Shown here: positions 1 through 9,214 of the stretch, piece after piece
Numbering within the stretch: the stretch's first letter is position 1
Layout: every line of letters starts with the position of its first letter
From: Bathynomus jamesi
Taxonomy: Eukaryota; Arthropoda; Malacostraca; Isopoda; Cirolanidae
Direction of reading: 5' to 3'
Assembly: GCA_023014485.1 (NCBI GenBank)
Contig: JAJOZX010007476.1
Span: forward strand, 62,001 to 126,000
DNA length: 64,000 bases
Translations under genes and position numbers: made by a program
Notes under the pieces: model-generated
The model's input: only the letters and a program-made list of their open reading frames with translations
Told to the model about the DNA's origin: nothing
Database searches by the model: none

Positions 1-202
1 ATTAAAATAACTAAAAATTGGCATCTTTTTGGTTAACTGGCAACTTCGCTGCTCGTATTTGTCTTATTCAGTTATGTCCGTTCTGGTTTTGGATGTGGTT
101 GTGTTGTATGTATTGTGGTTACTGGTTACCATTTTTGATTTGTGATTTTTTCTGATTTGTGATTTCACTGATTTAGATTTCTTTTGATTTCAGATATTTA
201 AA

Positions 203-1583
203 ATGCCAAAAGTTGCAGTTAGTTCTATTGCTAAAGTGCGCGCTATAATTGCAAAATATCCTAATGAATTCATTTGTTCAGGAAAAAATGAGCTATACTG
301 TCAGATTTGTTGTGGTCAAGCATGACAAATCCTTTTTTGTGGATAAACATCGCTCTACCCAAAAGCACCAGCGTGGTATAGACCAAAATGTGGGAAATGA
401 AAAGACGCAAACCCTTTTAAAGTACGTCTTCAGATTTTTCGGAAAAACTTGACTACATTTCTGTCAGCCAACATACCTCTTCATAAGTTGAGCAACCCTC
501 ATGTGAAACAATTGTTCTCTGAATTAGGTGTAGCAGTGCCTTGCGTGTCAACTTGCAGATCAATAGCAATGAAACAGGCAGAAAGCGAGTTAAGTAGAAT
601 AAAACATTTGCTAGAGGGTAAATTAGTTTTCCTAATTGTTGATGAAAGTGAAGTAAGGGGCTCAAAATATTTGAACATACTTGCTGGATCTATTGATGTT
701 CCCAAGAAAACATATTTAATCAGGTGCGATGTTCTTCTTGGAAATGTTAATGCACGAACTGTCATACACAAGATTGACGATACTGTAAAAGAATTCGAGA
801 TACCAAGAGAAAATTTCTGTTTACTTCTGTCTGATGCAGATCGTTACATAGTCAGCTGGAGCGACACTCAAGCAACTTTTTCCAAGACTTTTCCATGTAA
901 CGTGTCTTGCGCATCTGTTACATAATTGTGTGATGCAAACAAGAGCATTTTATAGTGATGTTGACACTTTAATTGCATGTGTCAAGGCTTCTACTCTTAA
1001 AAACAAAAGAAGGAAGGAATTGTTTGCTGAAATAGGAACTCCTCCAGAACCGATTGTGACACGTTGGGCAAGCTGGCTGAACGCTGCTTTTTATTATGCA
1101 GACAATTTTCCAAATGTGAAGACAATTGTGGAAAATTTTGAAGATGAAGGGATCATTGTTCAGAAGGCTAAAGAGTGTGTTGCTAATGAAAAACTGCCAA
1201 AGCAACTAATGTCAAAAATGAATTATAGTTTGATTGCTAGTTTAGTGACTAGGATGGAAGCATCTGATTGCACCATTAGAGAGGCATATGAAACCATTTC
1301 TTCTATCAACCTTGGCGAAGATATGTGTTCAGTCAAACAATACATTGAAACAAGACTCAAGACAAATGGTATTTGTGAAATAATTAACCTCAGTAGACCT
1401 GAAATCTCACCAACAGTTTATGGTCAGCTTTTGCAATGTCAACCAACAACTACCGCTGTAGAGAGATCTTTCTCCATGCTTAATAAATTATTAAGTAAGG
1501 ATCGCAATTTTTTGCCAGAAAATGTCGGCAAATACTTCATAATTTACCACAATCGGTCATCTGATGTAGAAGAGCAAGAATAA
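203..1583 (+). pseudogene. hAT-superfamily transposase with BED-like zinc finger (CGBP1/ZBED-like), frameshifted
   Basis: The reading starts at an ATG at 203 (MPKVAVSSIAK...), reaches the C-x2-C half of a BED-like finger near 285-310 and stops at 323. It resumes in another frame with the H-x-H half (DKHRSTQKH), in a third from 449, and returns to the second frame near 890, giving HVTCLAHLLHNC and then 930-1583. The C-terminus around 1430-1560 is a clear hAT dimerisation block (AVERSFSMLNKLLS, NVGKYFIIYHNR). hAT transposases cut and paste using an RNase-H core and dimerise through this block; CGBP1-like vertebrate proteins derive from such genes. At least three frameshifts make this copy inactive. 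The gene is uninterrupted by introns. Family assignment is firm for the C-terminus, likely for the finger. Confidence 0.8.
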
Positions 1584-1599
1584 GTAATTAAAGTATCGT

Positions 1600-1695
1600 T
1601 TTTATTATTGAAAGTAAAGGCAACTTTATAAGTCAATTTTTTCAATTCGTAAGGTCAACTTTCTTAATTTTTTCGGTCAACTTTTGACTGCCCTA
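1600..1695. mobile_element. Right terminus of the hAT element
   Basis: Read on the minus strand the segment begins TAGGGCAGTCAAAAGTTGACC, a hAT-like terminal sequence, and holds further subterminal GTTGACC copies at about 1655 and 1675. The left end of the same element is expected just before or at the window start: a related ggttaac-ggcaac stretch sits at 32-46. The TSD cannot be checked because the left end is not in view. Confidence 0.45.
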
Positions 1696-1754
1696 ATCAT
1701 CAGATAAAGCACTGTCTTCGTTTTTCAAAGGTCCAACAGCCGCATTTTTTTTAT

Positions 1755-1850
1755 CTTCATCGGACTCGGGTTCAAGACCCGGTGACAGCAGTCGGCGTGC
1801 AGGAAAACCCAGCTATTCATTCTTCCACACAATAAAGTGGTTGGTCGATA
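1755..1850 (+). repeat. tRNA-derived SINE piece with B-box
   Basis: GGGTTCAAGACCC at 1770-1782 is a pol III B-box inside a T-arm-like hairpin (CGGGTTC..GACCCG). It is followed by about 60 bases unrelated to tRNA, ending in ggtcgataaatgggtacc, where the next SINE head starts. No A-box is visible upstream, so this is a 5'-truncated copy. Confidence 0.45.
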
Positions 1851-2025
1851 AATGGGTACCCTGGGTGGCCTAGTGGTTAAGATGCTGGGCTGGTGGTGGG
1901 GCGTGGTTCAGATTCTACGTTACACTGTAGGTTTAAGGTGGAGTGAGAAGCTTGACCTTCATCAGAATGAACAATTCGGGCGGAAGCTAACCAAAGGTTA
2001 TATAAATAATAATAAAGTGATAGTG
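1851..2025 (+). repeat. tRNA-derived SINE
   Basis: An A-box-like TGGCCTAGTGGTTAAGATGC at about 1866 and a B-box-like GGTTCAGATTC at about 1906 sit at tRNA spacing. A tRNA-unrelated body follows, then an ataaataataataa tail (2002-2014), the usual SINE 3' end. The head resembles a class II tRNA, but the anticodon arm is degraded, so the parent tRNA is not called. Confidence 0.6.
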
Positions 2026-2150
2026 GCAAAACCACCTCTGTTGTGCTCCAAGCTTTTTTACAAATTGTTGAAGTATATTAATTCTGTGGATTTGGCATTG
2101 TTGGGATTATTAAAGTACAAATACAGTAGCTCCATTCTGAAGTTTTAAGT

Positions 2151-2839
2151 TTAATTTAAATCAGTATTTAAAGAGATATAGGGATTCATTGCATTGCCTG
2201 GTTAACCTAGGCCCCCCCCCCCCATTTGCTTATTCCATCCAGGGGATAGCCTAACTTAAAACCTAAAGCTTTTAACCGAGTTAAGGAATAGCTTTAAGAT
2301 GACTTTGGACTGTGAGTGTAAGGTTTGTAAGAAGGAAGTTAGGCAAGGGGTTAAGGCTGTAGCATGTGAGAGTTATGATGATTGGTATCAGCCTGTATCA
2401 AAATTACAGAACAAATGTACAGGGGTATGAAGTCACCAAATATTTTGTGGTATTGCAATAAGTACTTAAGAACATAAGAAATTTTGGAAATTATTTATAT
2501 TAAGGTCTTCACCAAGTTGACAATACTGGCAGTTATTATTCGTTTTTTGACCCAGTCACACCCAGCTATAACAGCAATATATATTGAATAACCAATCAAA
2601 ACTGAATGAGAATATATATATATTATCTTGTGCAAATTTGTGTAAAATGTTTTTTTTTTTATTAAAATATATTTCCTATTCTTGGTGTTTTTTCAATATA
2701 TATATACCGACTATTTGGTGAATATTTCTTAGTTTTGGTGATTCTGGCGGCTACTGCGTAATTCAATTTGTCCTGTTTTACAAGTAAATCATTTTTAGCC
2801 AATGGTTTGTCTGTTCAGTTTGTTTTTTTGTGACGAAGT
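2151..2839. other. No gene seen; A+T-rich spacer with a poly-C tract
   Basis: Contains a run of about 13 C at 2212-2224, an (AT)n stretch at 2612-2620, a T-run at 2650-2660 and (TA)n at 2697-2706. No coding or structural signal was recognised. Confidence 0.5.
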
Positions 2840-3090
2840 ATGACGTGTCAGTTATGCATATTTGATTTTGAAGACGTGATCCGCCATATTGCCCTCGATG
2901 AAGACAAGAGTTTAGACCTTTTTTTCAATCATGGAATAATTAAGACATCCGTGACCTGCCCTAAATGCAATAGTGCTTGTATTTTAAGAAAAGACCAGAA
3001 GGTCTTTAGGTGCCATAAAAAAAAATCCTAAAAATAAACGTGTGTCATTTCAGTTTAAGGGCACGCGAAATTTAGCGGACTACCCATGCA
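2840..3090 (+). pseudogene. Merlin/ISXO2-like transposase, N-terminal zinc-ribbon fragment
   Basis: The 63-codon frame reads FEDVIRHIAL, then LFFNHGIIKTSVTCPKCNS, then an R/K-rich stretch ending FRCHKKK. The C-x2-C...C-H ribbon after an F-x-x-H-G-I/L helix is the N-terminal arrangement of IS1016/ISXO2-like transposases (Merlin superfamily). A second frame after about 3030 gives VSFQFKGTRNLAD, like the conserved R-K-G-(T/S)-x-F-x-x-S block that follows the ribbon, so a frameshift is likely. No DDE core follows. A similar fragment lies at 3760-3933. Confidence 0.5.
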
Positions 3091-3292
3091 AGGTTGGCAC
3101 ATGTTATTACATTATCATTTGTATAATTTAGGTCTCGGGAGTATGGGGGCGGAGCCCCCCGTAAAGATCACGCATCACAAATTGATCGGTCCTAATGTTT
3201 TGCGGACAGTTCAGTATGTGACACTGGTTAGGTCAACTGTACGCCCTAGATGAGTGGTTAGGTTTAAATTCGTTAGTTTAAATGAAAATGAC

Positions 3293-3465
3293 GAGTGCAA
3301 ACTTTTCTGGTTAATTTTGAGGTGTTTTGTACGAAACTACCATCCATTTCCTGTGCAAATGCGTAGTTTTGAAGATGATGATATCTCAAAACTACACATT
3401 TGCACAGGAAAGGGATGGCAGATTCGTGCAGAACACCTCAAAATTGACCAGAAAAGTGTGCTCTC
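3293..3465. mobile_element. Foldback palindrome MITE
   Basis: Left arm 3293-3372 (gagtgcaaacttttctggtt...) is repeated in reverse complement at 3386-3465 (...gaccagaaaagtgtgctctc), with about a dozen bases of spacer. Arms of about 80 bp differ at scattered sites only. No coding content: the reading frames on the two strands are mirror shadows of each other. Confidence 0.75.
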
Positions 3466-3759
3466 ATTATAAAAAAGAGAGTGGGTCAAAAAATGAATAA
3501 TTACCATACTGGCTATTATCAAACGTTTCAGCATAACTTTAGGAGTCTAATGGTATATATTATTATTTGTGCAATTGCGTATTTATAATGTTATAGGCTT
3601 TTAAAGAAGTTATTTTCTTAACTCTATTTTGGTCATAATTTTTTGAATGACGTCATCATAAGTGTATCTACTTGGGTGGAAAAATCACATTTGGCTACAA
3701 AAAATGAGGTATGCGGTACAGTGTTTTCCATTTTCTTCATTAGTTGGTTTTCCAATATG

Positions 3760-3933
3760 GTGTGTGAAGGATGTGAGATGTATTTCGAAGATGTGATTAT
3801 AGATATTAACAATATTGATAATTCTGCTGTAGAGATTTTTGTCAAACATGGTGTGTTACAGTCATCTTTTAAATGTAGAAAGTATAGATCTGAGTGTTCC
3901 TACGATGAATCCATTGATATTAGGGTTAGGTAG
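3760..3933 (+). pseudogene. Second Merlin/ISXO2-like zinc-ribbon fragment
   Basis: The frame reads CEGCEMYFEDVIIDI, then AVEIFVKHGVLQSSFKCRKYRSEC. It aligns with the fragment at 2840 (FEDVI..., LFFNHGIIKTS...CPKCNS), with the second Cys of the first pair replaced by Tyr (CRKY). It ends where telomere-like repeats begin. Two copies of the same N-terminal module in the same direction, without any catalytic domain, suggest a duplicated fragment. Confidence 0.4.
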
Positions 3934-3972
3934 GTTAGGTTAGGTTAGGTTAGGTAGGTAGGTAGGTAGGTT
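3920..3972 (+). repeat. Interstitial telomere-like (TTAGG)n tract
   Basis: TTAGGG-TTAGG is followed by about five further TTAGG units and then degenerates into TAGG repeats (3953-3970). TTAGG is the ancestral arthropod telomere repeat. The tract is short and lies among TE debris, not at a chromosome end, so it is interstitial. Confidence 0.8.
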
Positions 3973-3996
3973 CTCTAGCAATTTGGACACTGGAAT

Positions 3997-4172
3997 GCAT
4001 TTTTTCTAGTAGTATTTGATGTGCAATGTTAAAATCTGGCCTTCATTTTATGGGGAAATGAACCAAAATATGTTAAAAATTTGAAGTCTCATAACTTTTG
4101 ATTGGTTCATTTCCTCATAAAATGAAGGCCAGATTTGAACAAAGCACATCATACACTACTAGGAAAATGTAT
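3997..4172. mobile_element. Foldback palindrome MITE
   Basis: Left arm about 3997-4066 (tagtagtatttgatgtgc...ggccttcattttatgggg) and right arm about 4103-4172 (cataaaatgaaggcc...gcacatcat) are inverted copies, with a roughly 35-bp spacer. It starts 25 bp after the telomere-like tract. No coding content. Confidence 0.7.
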
Positions 4173-4314
4173 TTTGGCATCAAAATTGGGTGGAGACCCG
4201 AATGTAAATATTTACCAAAATTTTTATAGTGGGCACACAAGGGGCCACTTCGGCCCATCGAGGTGGCTCCACTATGTAAAAACTGCCTGTACATTGGCAA
4301 CAACCAATTTTTAC

Positions 4315-4424
4315 AAAACTAATTAATTATCAATTTAAAACTAATTAATTATCAATTTAAAACTAATTAATTATCAATTTAAAACTAATTAATTATCAAT
4401 TTAAAACTAATTAATTATCAATTT
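4315..4424. repeat. Five perfect copies of a 22-bp tandem repeat
   Basis: The unit is aaaactaattaattatcaat plus tt, repeated five times without a mismatch and followed by a partial sixth unit (4425-4432). There is no spacer between units. Perfect identity implies recent expansion. Confidence 0.9.
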
Positions 4425-4432
4425 AAAACTAA

Positions 4433-5100
4433 CGATAGAATCTCTGGATCCAGAGGATCAAAGTAATAGTAGGCTACTATCCACAAATATGTTACACTTA
4501 GTGATGTGAGTCGTTTTTTATTGTCGTTTTTTTTGTTTTTTTTGTCATTTTTTTTGTTTAAAACGAAGATAGTCTGTTTTTTTTATTTTTTTTTGTTTTT
4601 TATTATTTTAAACTTATTCCATATTTTTCTTCCTTTAATCTAATAAGTATATTAGTATTACCTATAATTTACTATACTACCATGCTTATACAGTTATACC
4701 TAGTATATATAGTCATCTTTTAGAAAAACTGAATCACGCAAAAAGTATATAATAGAAAGGAAAAACAAACCCTCATTTTTTATATGTATATATATTTTTT
4801 AACTAGAACATAAAACATTCTTCCTTGTTTCAAACAATATACATAATTGTGATTGGCAAGAGTACCAGTATATATATTCCAGATAGAAAAAAAATATTCA
4901 CCTTTTTTGAACCTTTTTGTTAACCTAATGTTGTTTAACCTTCATTTCCATGGAAGAATCATCACTAGATTGGGTAGAGCATATATGCTAGTTTCAATAT
5001 CACAGGTACTGGTATAATATACATAATAAAAAATACATAATACTGGTATAAAACAATATATATAATTGTGATTGGCAAGAATACCAGTGTGTATATATAT
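4433..5100. other. A+T-rich spacer with a duplicated segment
   Basis: No gene seen. About 40 bp at 4846-4886 (caatatacataattgtgatt, ggcaagagtaccagtatata) recurs with few changes at 5055-5095. T-runs lie at 4515-4600 and a (TA)n tail precedes 5105. Confidence 0.5.
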
Positions 5101-5327
5101 ATATTAGGGTGGTCCACAAAATGGAAGTATTTTAAATTCTTCCTCCCAGGGTTTCATTAGGTTCCTTTTCCCAAAACACTTCTCTGAGCAAAATGTGGGT
5201 TCAATCGGTTAATAGTTAGAGGTGGCTCAACTACCCCCAGAAGTCCACATTCATGGCTTCTGGGTCTCCCCCATATATATGGGTATTACCCGCTTGTTGG
5301 CGGGGGTATCATGGCTGACCAGGCCAC

Positions 5328-6801
5328 TCATTGTTGCCCAGCTAAGATTGTGGACTTGTTAGAATCAGGAAACCTCTTTCGGTGCTCATCCACCACACTT
5401 AAGAGAAACTGGAGTTGATCTTCTCCTTTCGTCAGAGTTCCGCTGAAGGTCTGAATGAGAGCTACTGCCCTTTCAGCATGATCATTAACTACTTTGATGT
5501 TTCCTATGATTCTTTTAGCTTCTTGGAAGTTTTCATTCTCCTCCCAGGTGCTGGGGTCATCATCAAGAAAACTAATATTGATCGGTAGGGCCTTAAGAAG
5601 CTTTAATGAGTTCTTTGTGGCAAGAGTTTCTAATTTCAGTGTTGCTTTGCATTCCTTGAGTCTTCTTCTCTTTGAGAAGTCTAATGACCCCTCCTTTTCC
5701 CTCATACACTGGACCATGATTCCCTTGGTGTCTGGTGCAACAGTTTGATCGAAGAGAGCAAGGGCCACCAGCTCTTCTGATAAGTACCATAGGTGGTTTT
5801 CAAATTTCTTGAGCTGCTTTGGCCACTTTCTGGTCATGATAGTCCTTTAACTTTTGGATAAGATCCAGATCATTCTTCGGAGCTTGTGATGGAATAGGAG
5901 CAGTGATCCAGCTTTTTAAGTAGATTAGGACTCCAAAAAGGGTAAGGGTTTTCAGGTCCTTCTTCTCTCGAGGAGTCAGGGTGATTTGATTTCGAAAAAG
6001 CCACATTTTGATGGCATAGATAACTTTAGCCATCCACCTTGCATAGTGCGTGCCAGCAGGACGTTTGAATGTGTAACTTTCAATTTTTTCACCAAGAAGA
6101 TCAAAGAAAGTTCCAAAAACTTTTTATAGTCATCTCGAAAATTTCCAGTGGCCAGATGTTCTTTGGCAAAGGCAATTATTTCATTTCTGAAAGGATCAAC
6201 TTGCTCCTTCATCTCATCATCATCCTGTGATGTAGAGAAGGTTTTTAAATCAATGTAGTCCCACATAGATTGGAACCTTTTGAACAAAAGTGGCTCAGGG
6301 GCAGAAGATGAACCATGGACTGCTTCAAACACTCCTCCATACATGACTTCCATGCAATGATGCCTACAGGCAAAATAGAAGAGTGGTCGACCAAGTTTCT
6401 GTTCCAGAAGAACGCATGCTCCCCTGTTTGTTCCTGTATTTGATGCTGTAGTATCTGATAACATTCTGATTATTGATTTATCTATGTTCCATTCGGAAAG
6501 AAGATTATACATTGCAGCTGATTGAGCTTCCCCTGTTCCACTTGGTAGTTTGGGAACACCAAGCAGTTTTGAATCACCTGATTCAACTGAAGAGACAAGG
6601 ACTGGGAGTCTGTCTACCTTTTCATTCTTGGCAAGTAGATTAGGGATCAACTTCCCATCCCAGTGGACAATCAAAATACTTGGACTAAAGCTAGCTTTAA
6701 TGGCATGGGTTATTTGCCTTCGATGCCTCTCTCGGTGCCTTTTGATTGAAGAACGATAGATGTTCACCTCTGAAAGATCTTGACCAAGGCTAGATGCAGT
6801 T
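5328..6801 (-). pseudogene. Family Y transposase-like protein, copy 1 (frameshifted)
   Basis: Read on the minus strand. Landmarks in order: SLGQDLSEVNIYRSSIKRHR, a first Asp in VHWDGKLIP, a second in LSDTTASNTG, then ACVLLEQ, a Cys-x2-His in FACRHHCMEV and an acidic VFEAVHG. D, D, CxxH and a nearby E is the RNase-H plan seen in several DDE superfamilies. The main frame runs down to 5976, then two frameshifts (near 6030-6080 and 5800-5837) lead into a C-terminal region with WYLSEELVALALFD and ERAVALIQTFSG. Function is inferred as DNA transposition; the superfamily is not recognised. Copy 2 at 23862-26558 shares all landmarks but has introns. Downstream, 5105-5330 looks like the element end (agggtggtccacaaaatgg). 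Confidence 0.65.
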
Positions 6802-6966
6802 TCAGCGTTTGTCTTGGTCACCGACTGGCATTCCGAAGTAGGCATGATAGGCTTCCTTTGCACGGGTGCAACTGTCCAAGCAGTGTTTTTTAGCCGTCTT
6901 TGCGAAGAACTCGCCGCACACGTAGCAGAAGGAATCCGCTGGGTATTTGCAACCACAAGCAGCCAT
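6802..6966 (-). pseudogene. Cys-rich N-terminal module of a W-type (CACTA-like) transposon gene, fused upstream of family Y copy 1
   Basis: A 54-residue frame from the ATG at 6966 contains DSFCYVCGEF, then AYHAYFGMPVGDQDK and a stop. The same signature (DSFCYICGNF, AYLAYFGIKLGDQDK) starts the W gene at 52596, where it continues into a second Cys pair. Here the match stops at GDQDK, and family Y coding begins in another frame at the same place. Upstream on the minus strand, tttttactttttcag at about 6984-6998 is a plausible acceptor, so the module may once have been an exon. Either a recombination chimera or exon capture. Confidence 0.6.
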
Positions 6967-7018
6967 AACAGTAACTTCGTCACACGTCTGAAAAAGTAAA
7001 AATAATGGATTAATTTAA

Positions 7019-7642
7019 CCCTATATGGACATAATTCTTATTTTTGTCTTAAATTTTTTTTACCTATATTAAACATTCATTTAGAGTACTTTGAACATAA
7101 ATATGTGATTTTTAATGTAATATATATATATATATAATAATATATATATAAATAATATATATATATAATATATAAATATATAATAATATATAATATATAT
7201 ATAATGTAATATATATAATACAAATTGGACAACCTTATACCACGTGGCAAAGAAGGCATGGATGTCAGAGCCATCAATATTGTTACGTTTCAATAAAATA
7301 TTCTAGTGCTCAGTTTATCAGAATTGTTTTATATTACTTCAGCCACTCTAACAACATATATTGAGCAATAAAAATTTATTCAACTTACCTTTAATCAAAT
7401 AAAGTGATAAAAAATAAAAAACGAATTGCGTAACCATACACTTTTACTTCTACTGACGCACTAACTTATTTTTTTCATTAAAGCTCGGTTTTCTGCAGTA
7501 GGAGTTGCCAATTCGTGATATAAACTCCTTGAACCGTTACAAATTTGACGATATCGCCATTTAAGTTAAAATGTACTTGTTTCGGTAAATATATAGTAAA
7601 TTTTGAAGCGTTTACAGATCTGTCGCAGATGTCCATATAGGG
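7019..7642. mobile_element. piggyBac-type MITE with TTAA duplication
   Basis: TTAA at 7015-7018 and 7643-7646 flank a 624-bp segment whose ends are inverted copies: CCCTATATGGACAT at 7019 and ATGTCCATATAGGG at 7629-7642. TTAA target sites and CCC-starting termini are diagnostic of piggyBac-like transposition. No transposase is encoded. It holds the (AT)n microsatellite at 7115-7225. It lies just upstream of family Y copy 1. Confidence 0.8.
7115..7225. repeat. (AT)n-rich microsatellite
   Basis: Alternating tatata tracts broken by aataat; the only reading frames here are low-complexity Tyr/Ile shadows. Confidence 0.85.
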
Positions 7643-7839
7643 TTAAAAAATAATAATATTCTTATTTCAACAAAATCGATGTACTGACAACAAACCCGAA
7701 GTTTAAAATCACTGACAGCTTTTTTCCAGTGATTTGAAGCATAATGAATCAGAAAATAAAGGTTATTGCCCAGAAACAAAGAAAAATTTTTTTTTTTGTT
7801 ACACGGTGTTATCTTCATAGGATTTGCAAAGGCAGAGAT

Positions 7840-8630
7840 CAAGTATGTTTGCATTCCTTGAGAATCTTGGCTCCAATTCCATCTGGACCAGGGGCTGAAC
7901 TCCCTGGTAACTCTGCTAGTGCCTGTTGTATATCTCCAGTGGTTATTTGTATATCTTCCAATAATGGTTTGTCTGTCATTTTCTTCTCTATAAAAAATGT
8001 TGTTGTTTTTATTTTCTTAGCTATTACAGGGGTACTCCAGCTTAAAGCATATTAAGATTGTAGAATGCTTGCCCTTTCCTGTGGATTAGATGTAAGAGTT
8101 TGTCCATCTTTAGCAAGAATGGGCCAATACTTGTTTTGATAACAGCTCTGCATTTAGCAAAGCTAAAGAAGAATGTTATTTTCTTTTATAGTGCTAATAG
8201 CTTTGTGTTCATTATCAATATTCTCTCTTATGGTTGACTCCTTTATTTTAAGTTCTAACATCAGTATCTGTTTCTGGATGTTACTATGTCTTGTATCACT
8301 TAATTGCTTTGTCAGTTATTCAGATTGCTTTGTTCTCTTTCTCATAAGTGTCATTCTGTATCTGTGTTCTTTTGTCAGGTGCTTCTTTGCAATATCCTTT
8401 TTCTTTGGTGTGTGTGCTTGTATAATGTTGATGATTGCAGGTGTTGTATTCTACTCCAGCATTCTTCTGGTTCTAGATTTGCTAATTCATTTTTGCAGTT
8501 TATTTTTCCCATACAGTAATTTATTGATGTCCAGTTTGATTTGTGCAGGTTTAGGTCAGGGTATGGCAAATCCATTTGGCATAGGTCTTGCTTACATTTG
8601 TGGAGAGACAAGTTTGTGAATATGTGCAAG
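7840..8630 (-). pseudogene. Non-LTR retrotransposon fragment, N-terminal part of reverse transcriptase
   Basis: On the minus strand 7845-7920 reads SSAPGPDGIGAKILKEC, the conserved start of the RT domain of LINEs (xAPGPDGI). Upstream (8000-8140) a WPILAKDGQTL stretch matches the linker between endonuclease and RT in such elements. The hydrophobic plus-strand frame over 8173-8619 is its antisense shadow. The RT catalytic domain is missing; the copy is truncated at both ends and carries frameshifts. Confidence 0.6.
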
Positions 8631-8651
8631 ACATTGTGGTCAGAGTGTATA

Positions 8652-9020
8652 GGGTAATTCTACGAGAAATAGACAAATGAAGTACACAGTAACCTCTTCA
8701 AAATTCATGAAACTTGGTGTGAGGGTTGGTTTAGGTCCAAACTACAAATTTCTGAATTATTTTGAAAATTGGTCAAGTTGGTCAAATTTTATGGCTTGAC
8801 CAAATTTTGGTCAAATGAAAAAACCAATAATTTTTAAACGTAAATATCTCGGCTCCTAATTGTGGTAGTGTAGTGTCTTAAATGATAAAATATGTAAAAT
8901 TAATTGTAGTTTCTAAATATGTATCATTTTTTTAGGGTAACAAAAATAAAATTATGATTTTTTGGGAAATTTTTTTTTTTTTGCGATTTGGCAGTGAAGA
9001 TATATCATTTTTCGAAAAAA
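8652..9020 (+). repeat. Left TIR of family X copy A
   Basis: About 365 bp matching, in reverse complement, 12510-12896. Besides the outer 30 bp, an inner block (taaatgataaaatatgtaaa, gggtaacaaaaataaaatta, tgcgatttggcag) is conserved. Confidence 0.75.
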
Positions 9021-9214
9021 AGGCCAGGAATAAAAAATGTTTATTTGATGTATGTACACCATAATAAGTAATAAAAAGTTGGCTTATCGACGATTATTAT
9101 GAAAAAAAAATGACAGAAAAAAATCCTCTAAATTTTAACAATTTTTTGCTTTCTTTCCAGATTTTCAGTATATACCTAATTTTCTAGTATATGTAAATTT
9201 ACCTAACCCTTAAA

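Noticed and set aside
1852..2148. 98-codon frame beginning MGTLGGLVVKMLG
   Set aside because: It runs through the SINE head and tail; no protein resemblance.
3254..3534. Facing frames on both strands with similar peptides
   Set aside because: They result from the palindrome at 3293-3465, whose two arms translate alike.
4315..4424. Regular 22-bp repeats as a possible CRISPR array
   Set aside because: The units are directly adjacent with no spacers, and the window is eukaryotic.
7077..7293. Two overlapping Tyr/Ile-rich frames
   Set aside because: They are translations of the (AT)n microsatellite in the piggyBac MITE.
8173..8619. 148-codon hydrophobic plus-strand frame that looks like a membrane protein
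   Set aside because: It is antisense to the LINE reverse-transcriptase fragment; the minus strand gives recognisable RT and linker blocks, the plus strand only Leu/Phe/Ser-rich sequence.
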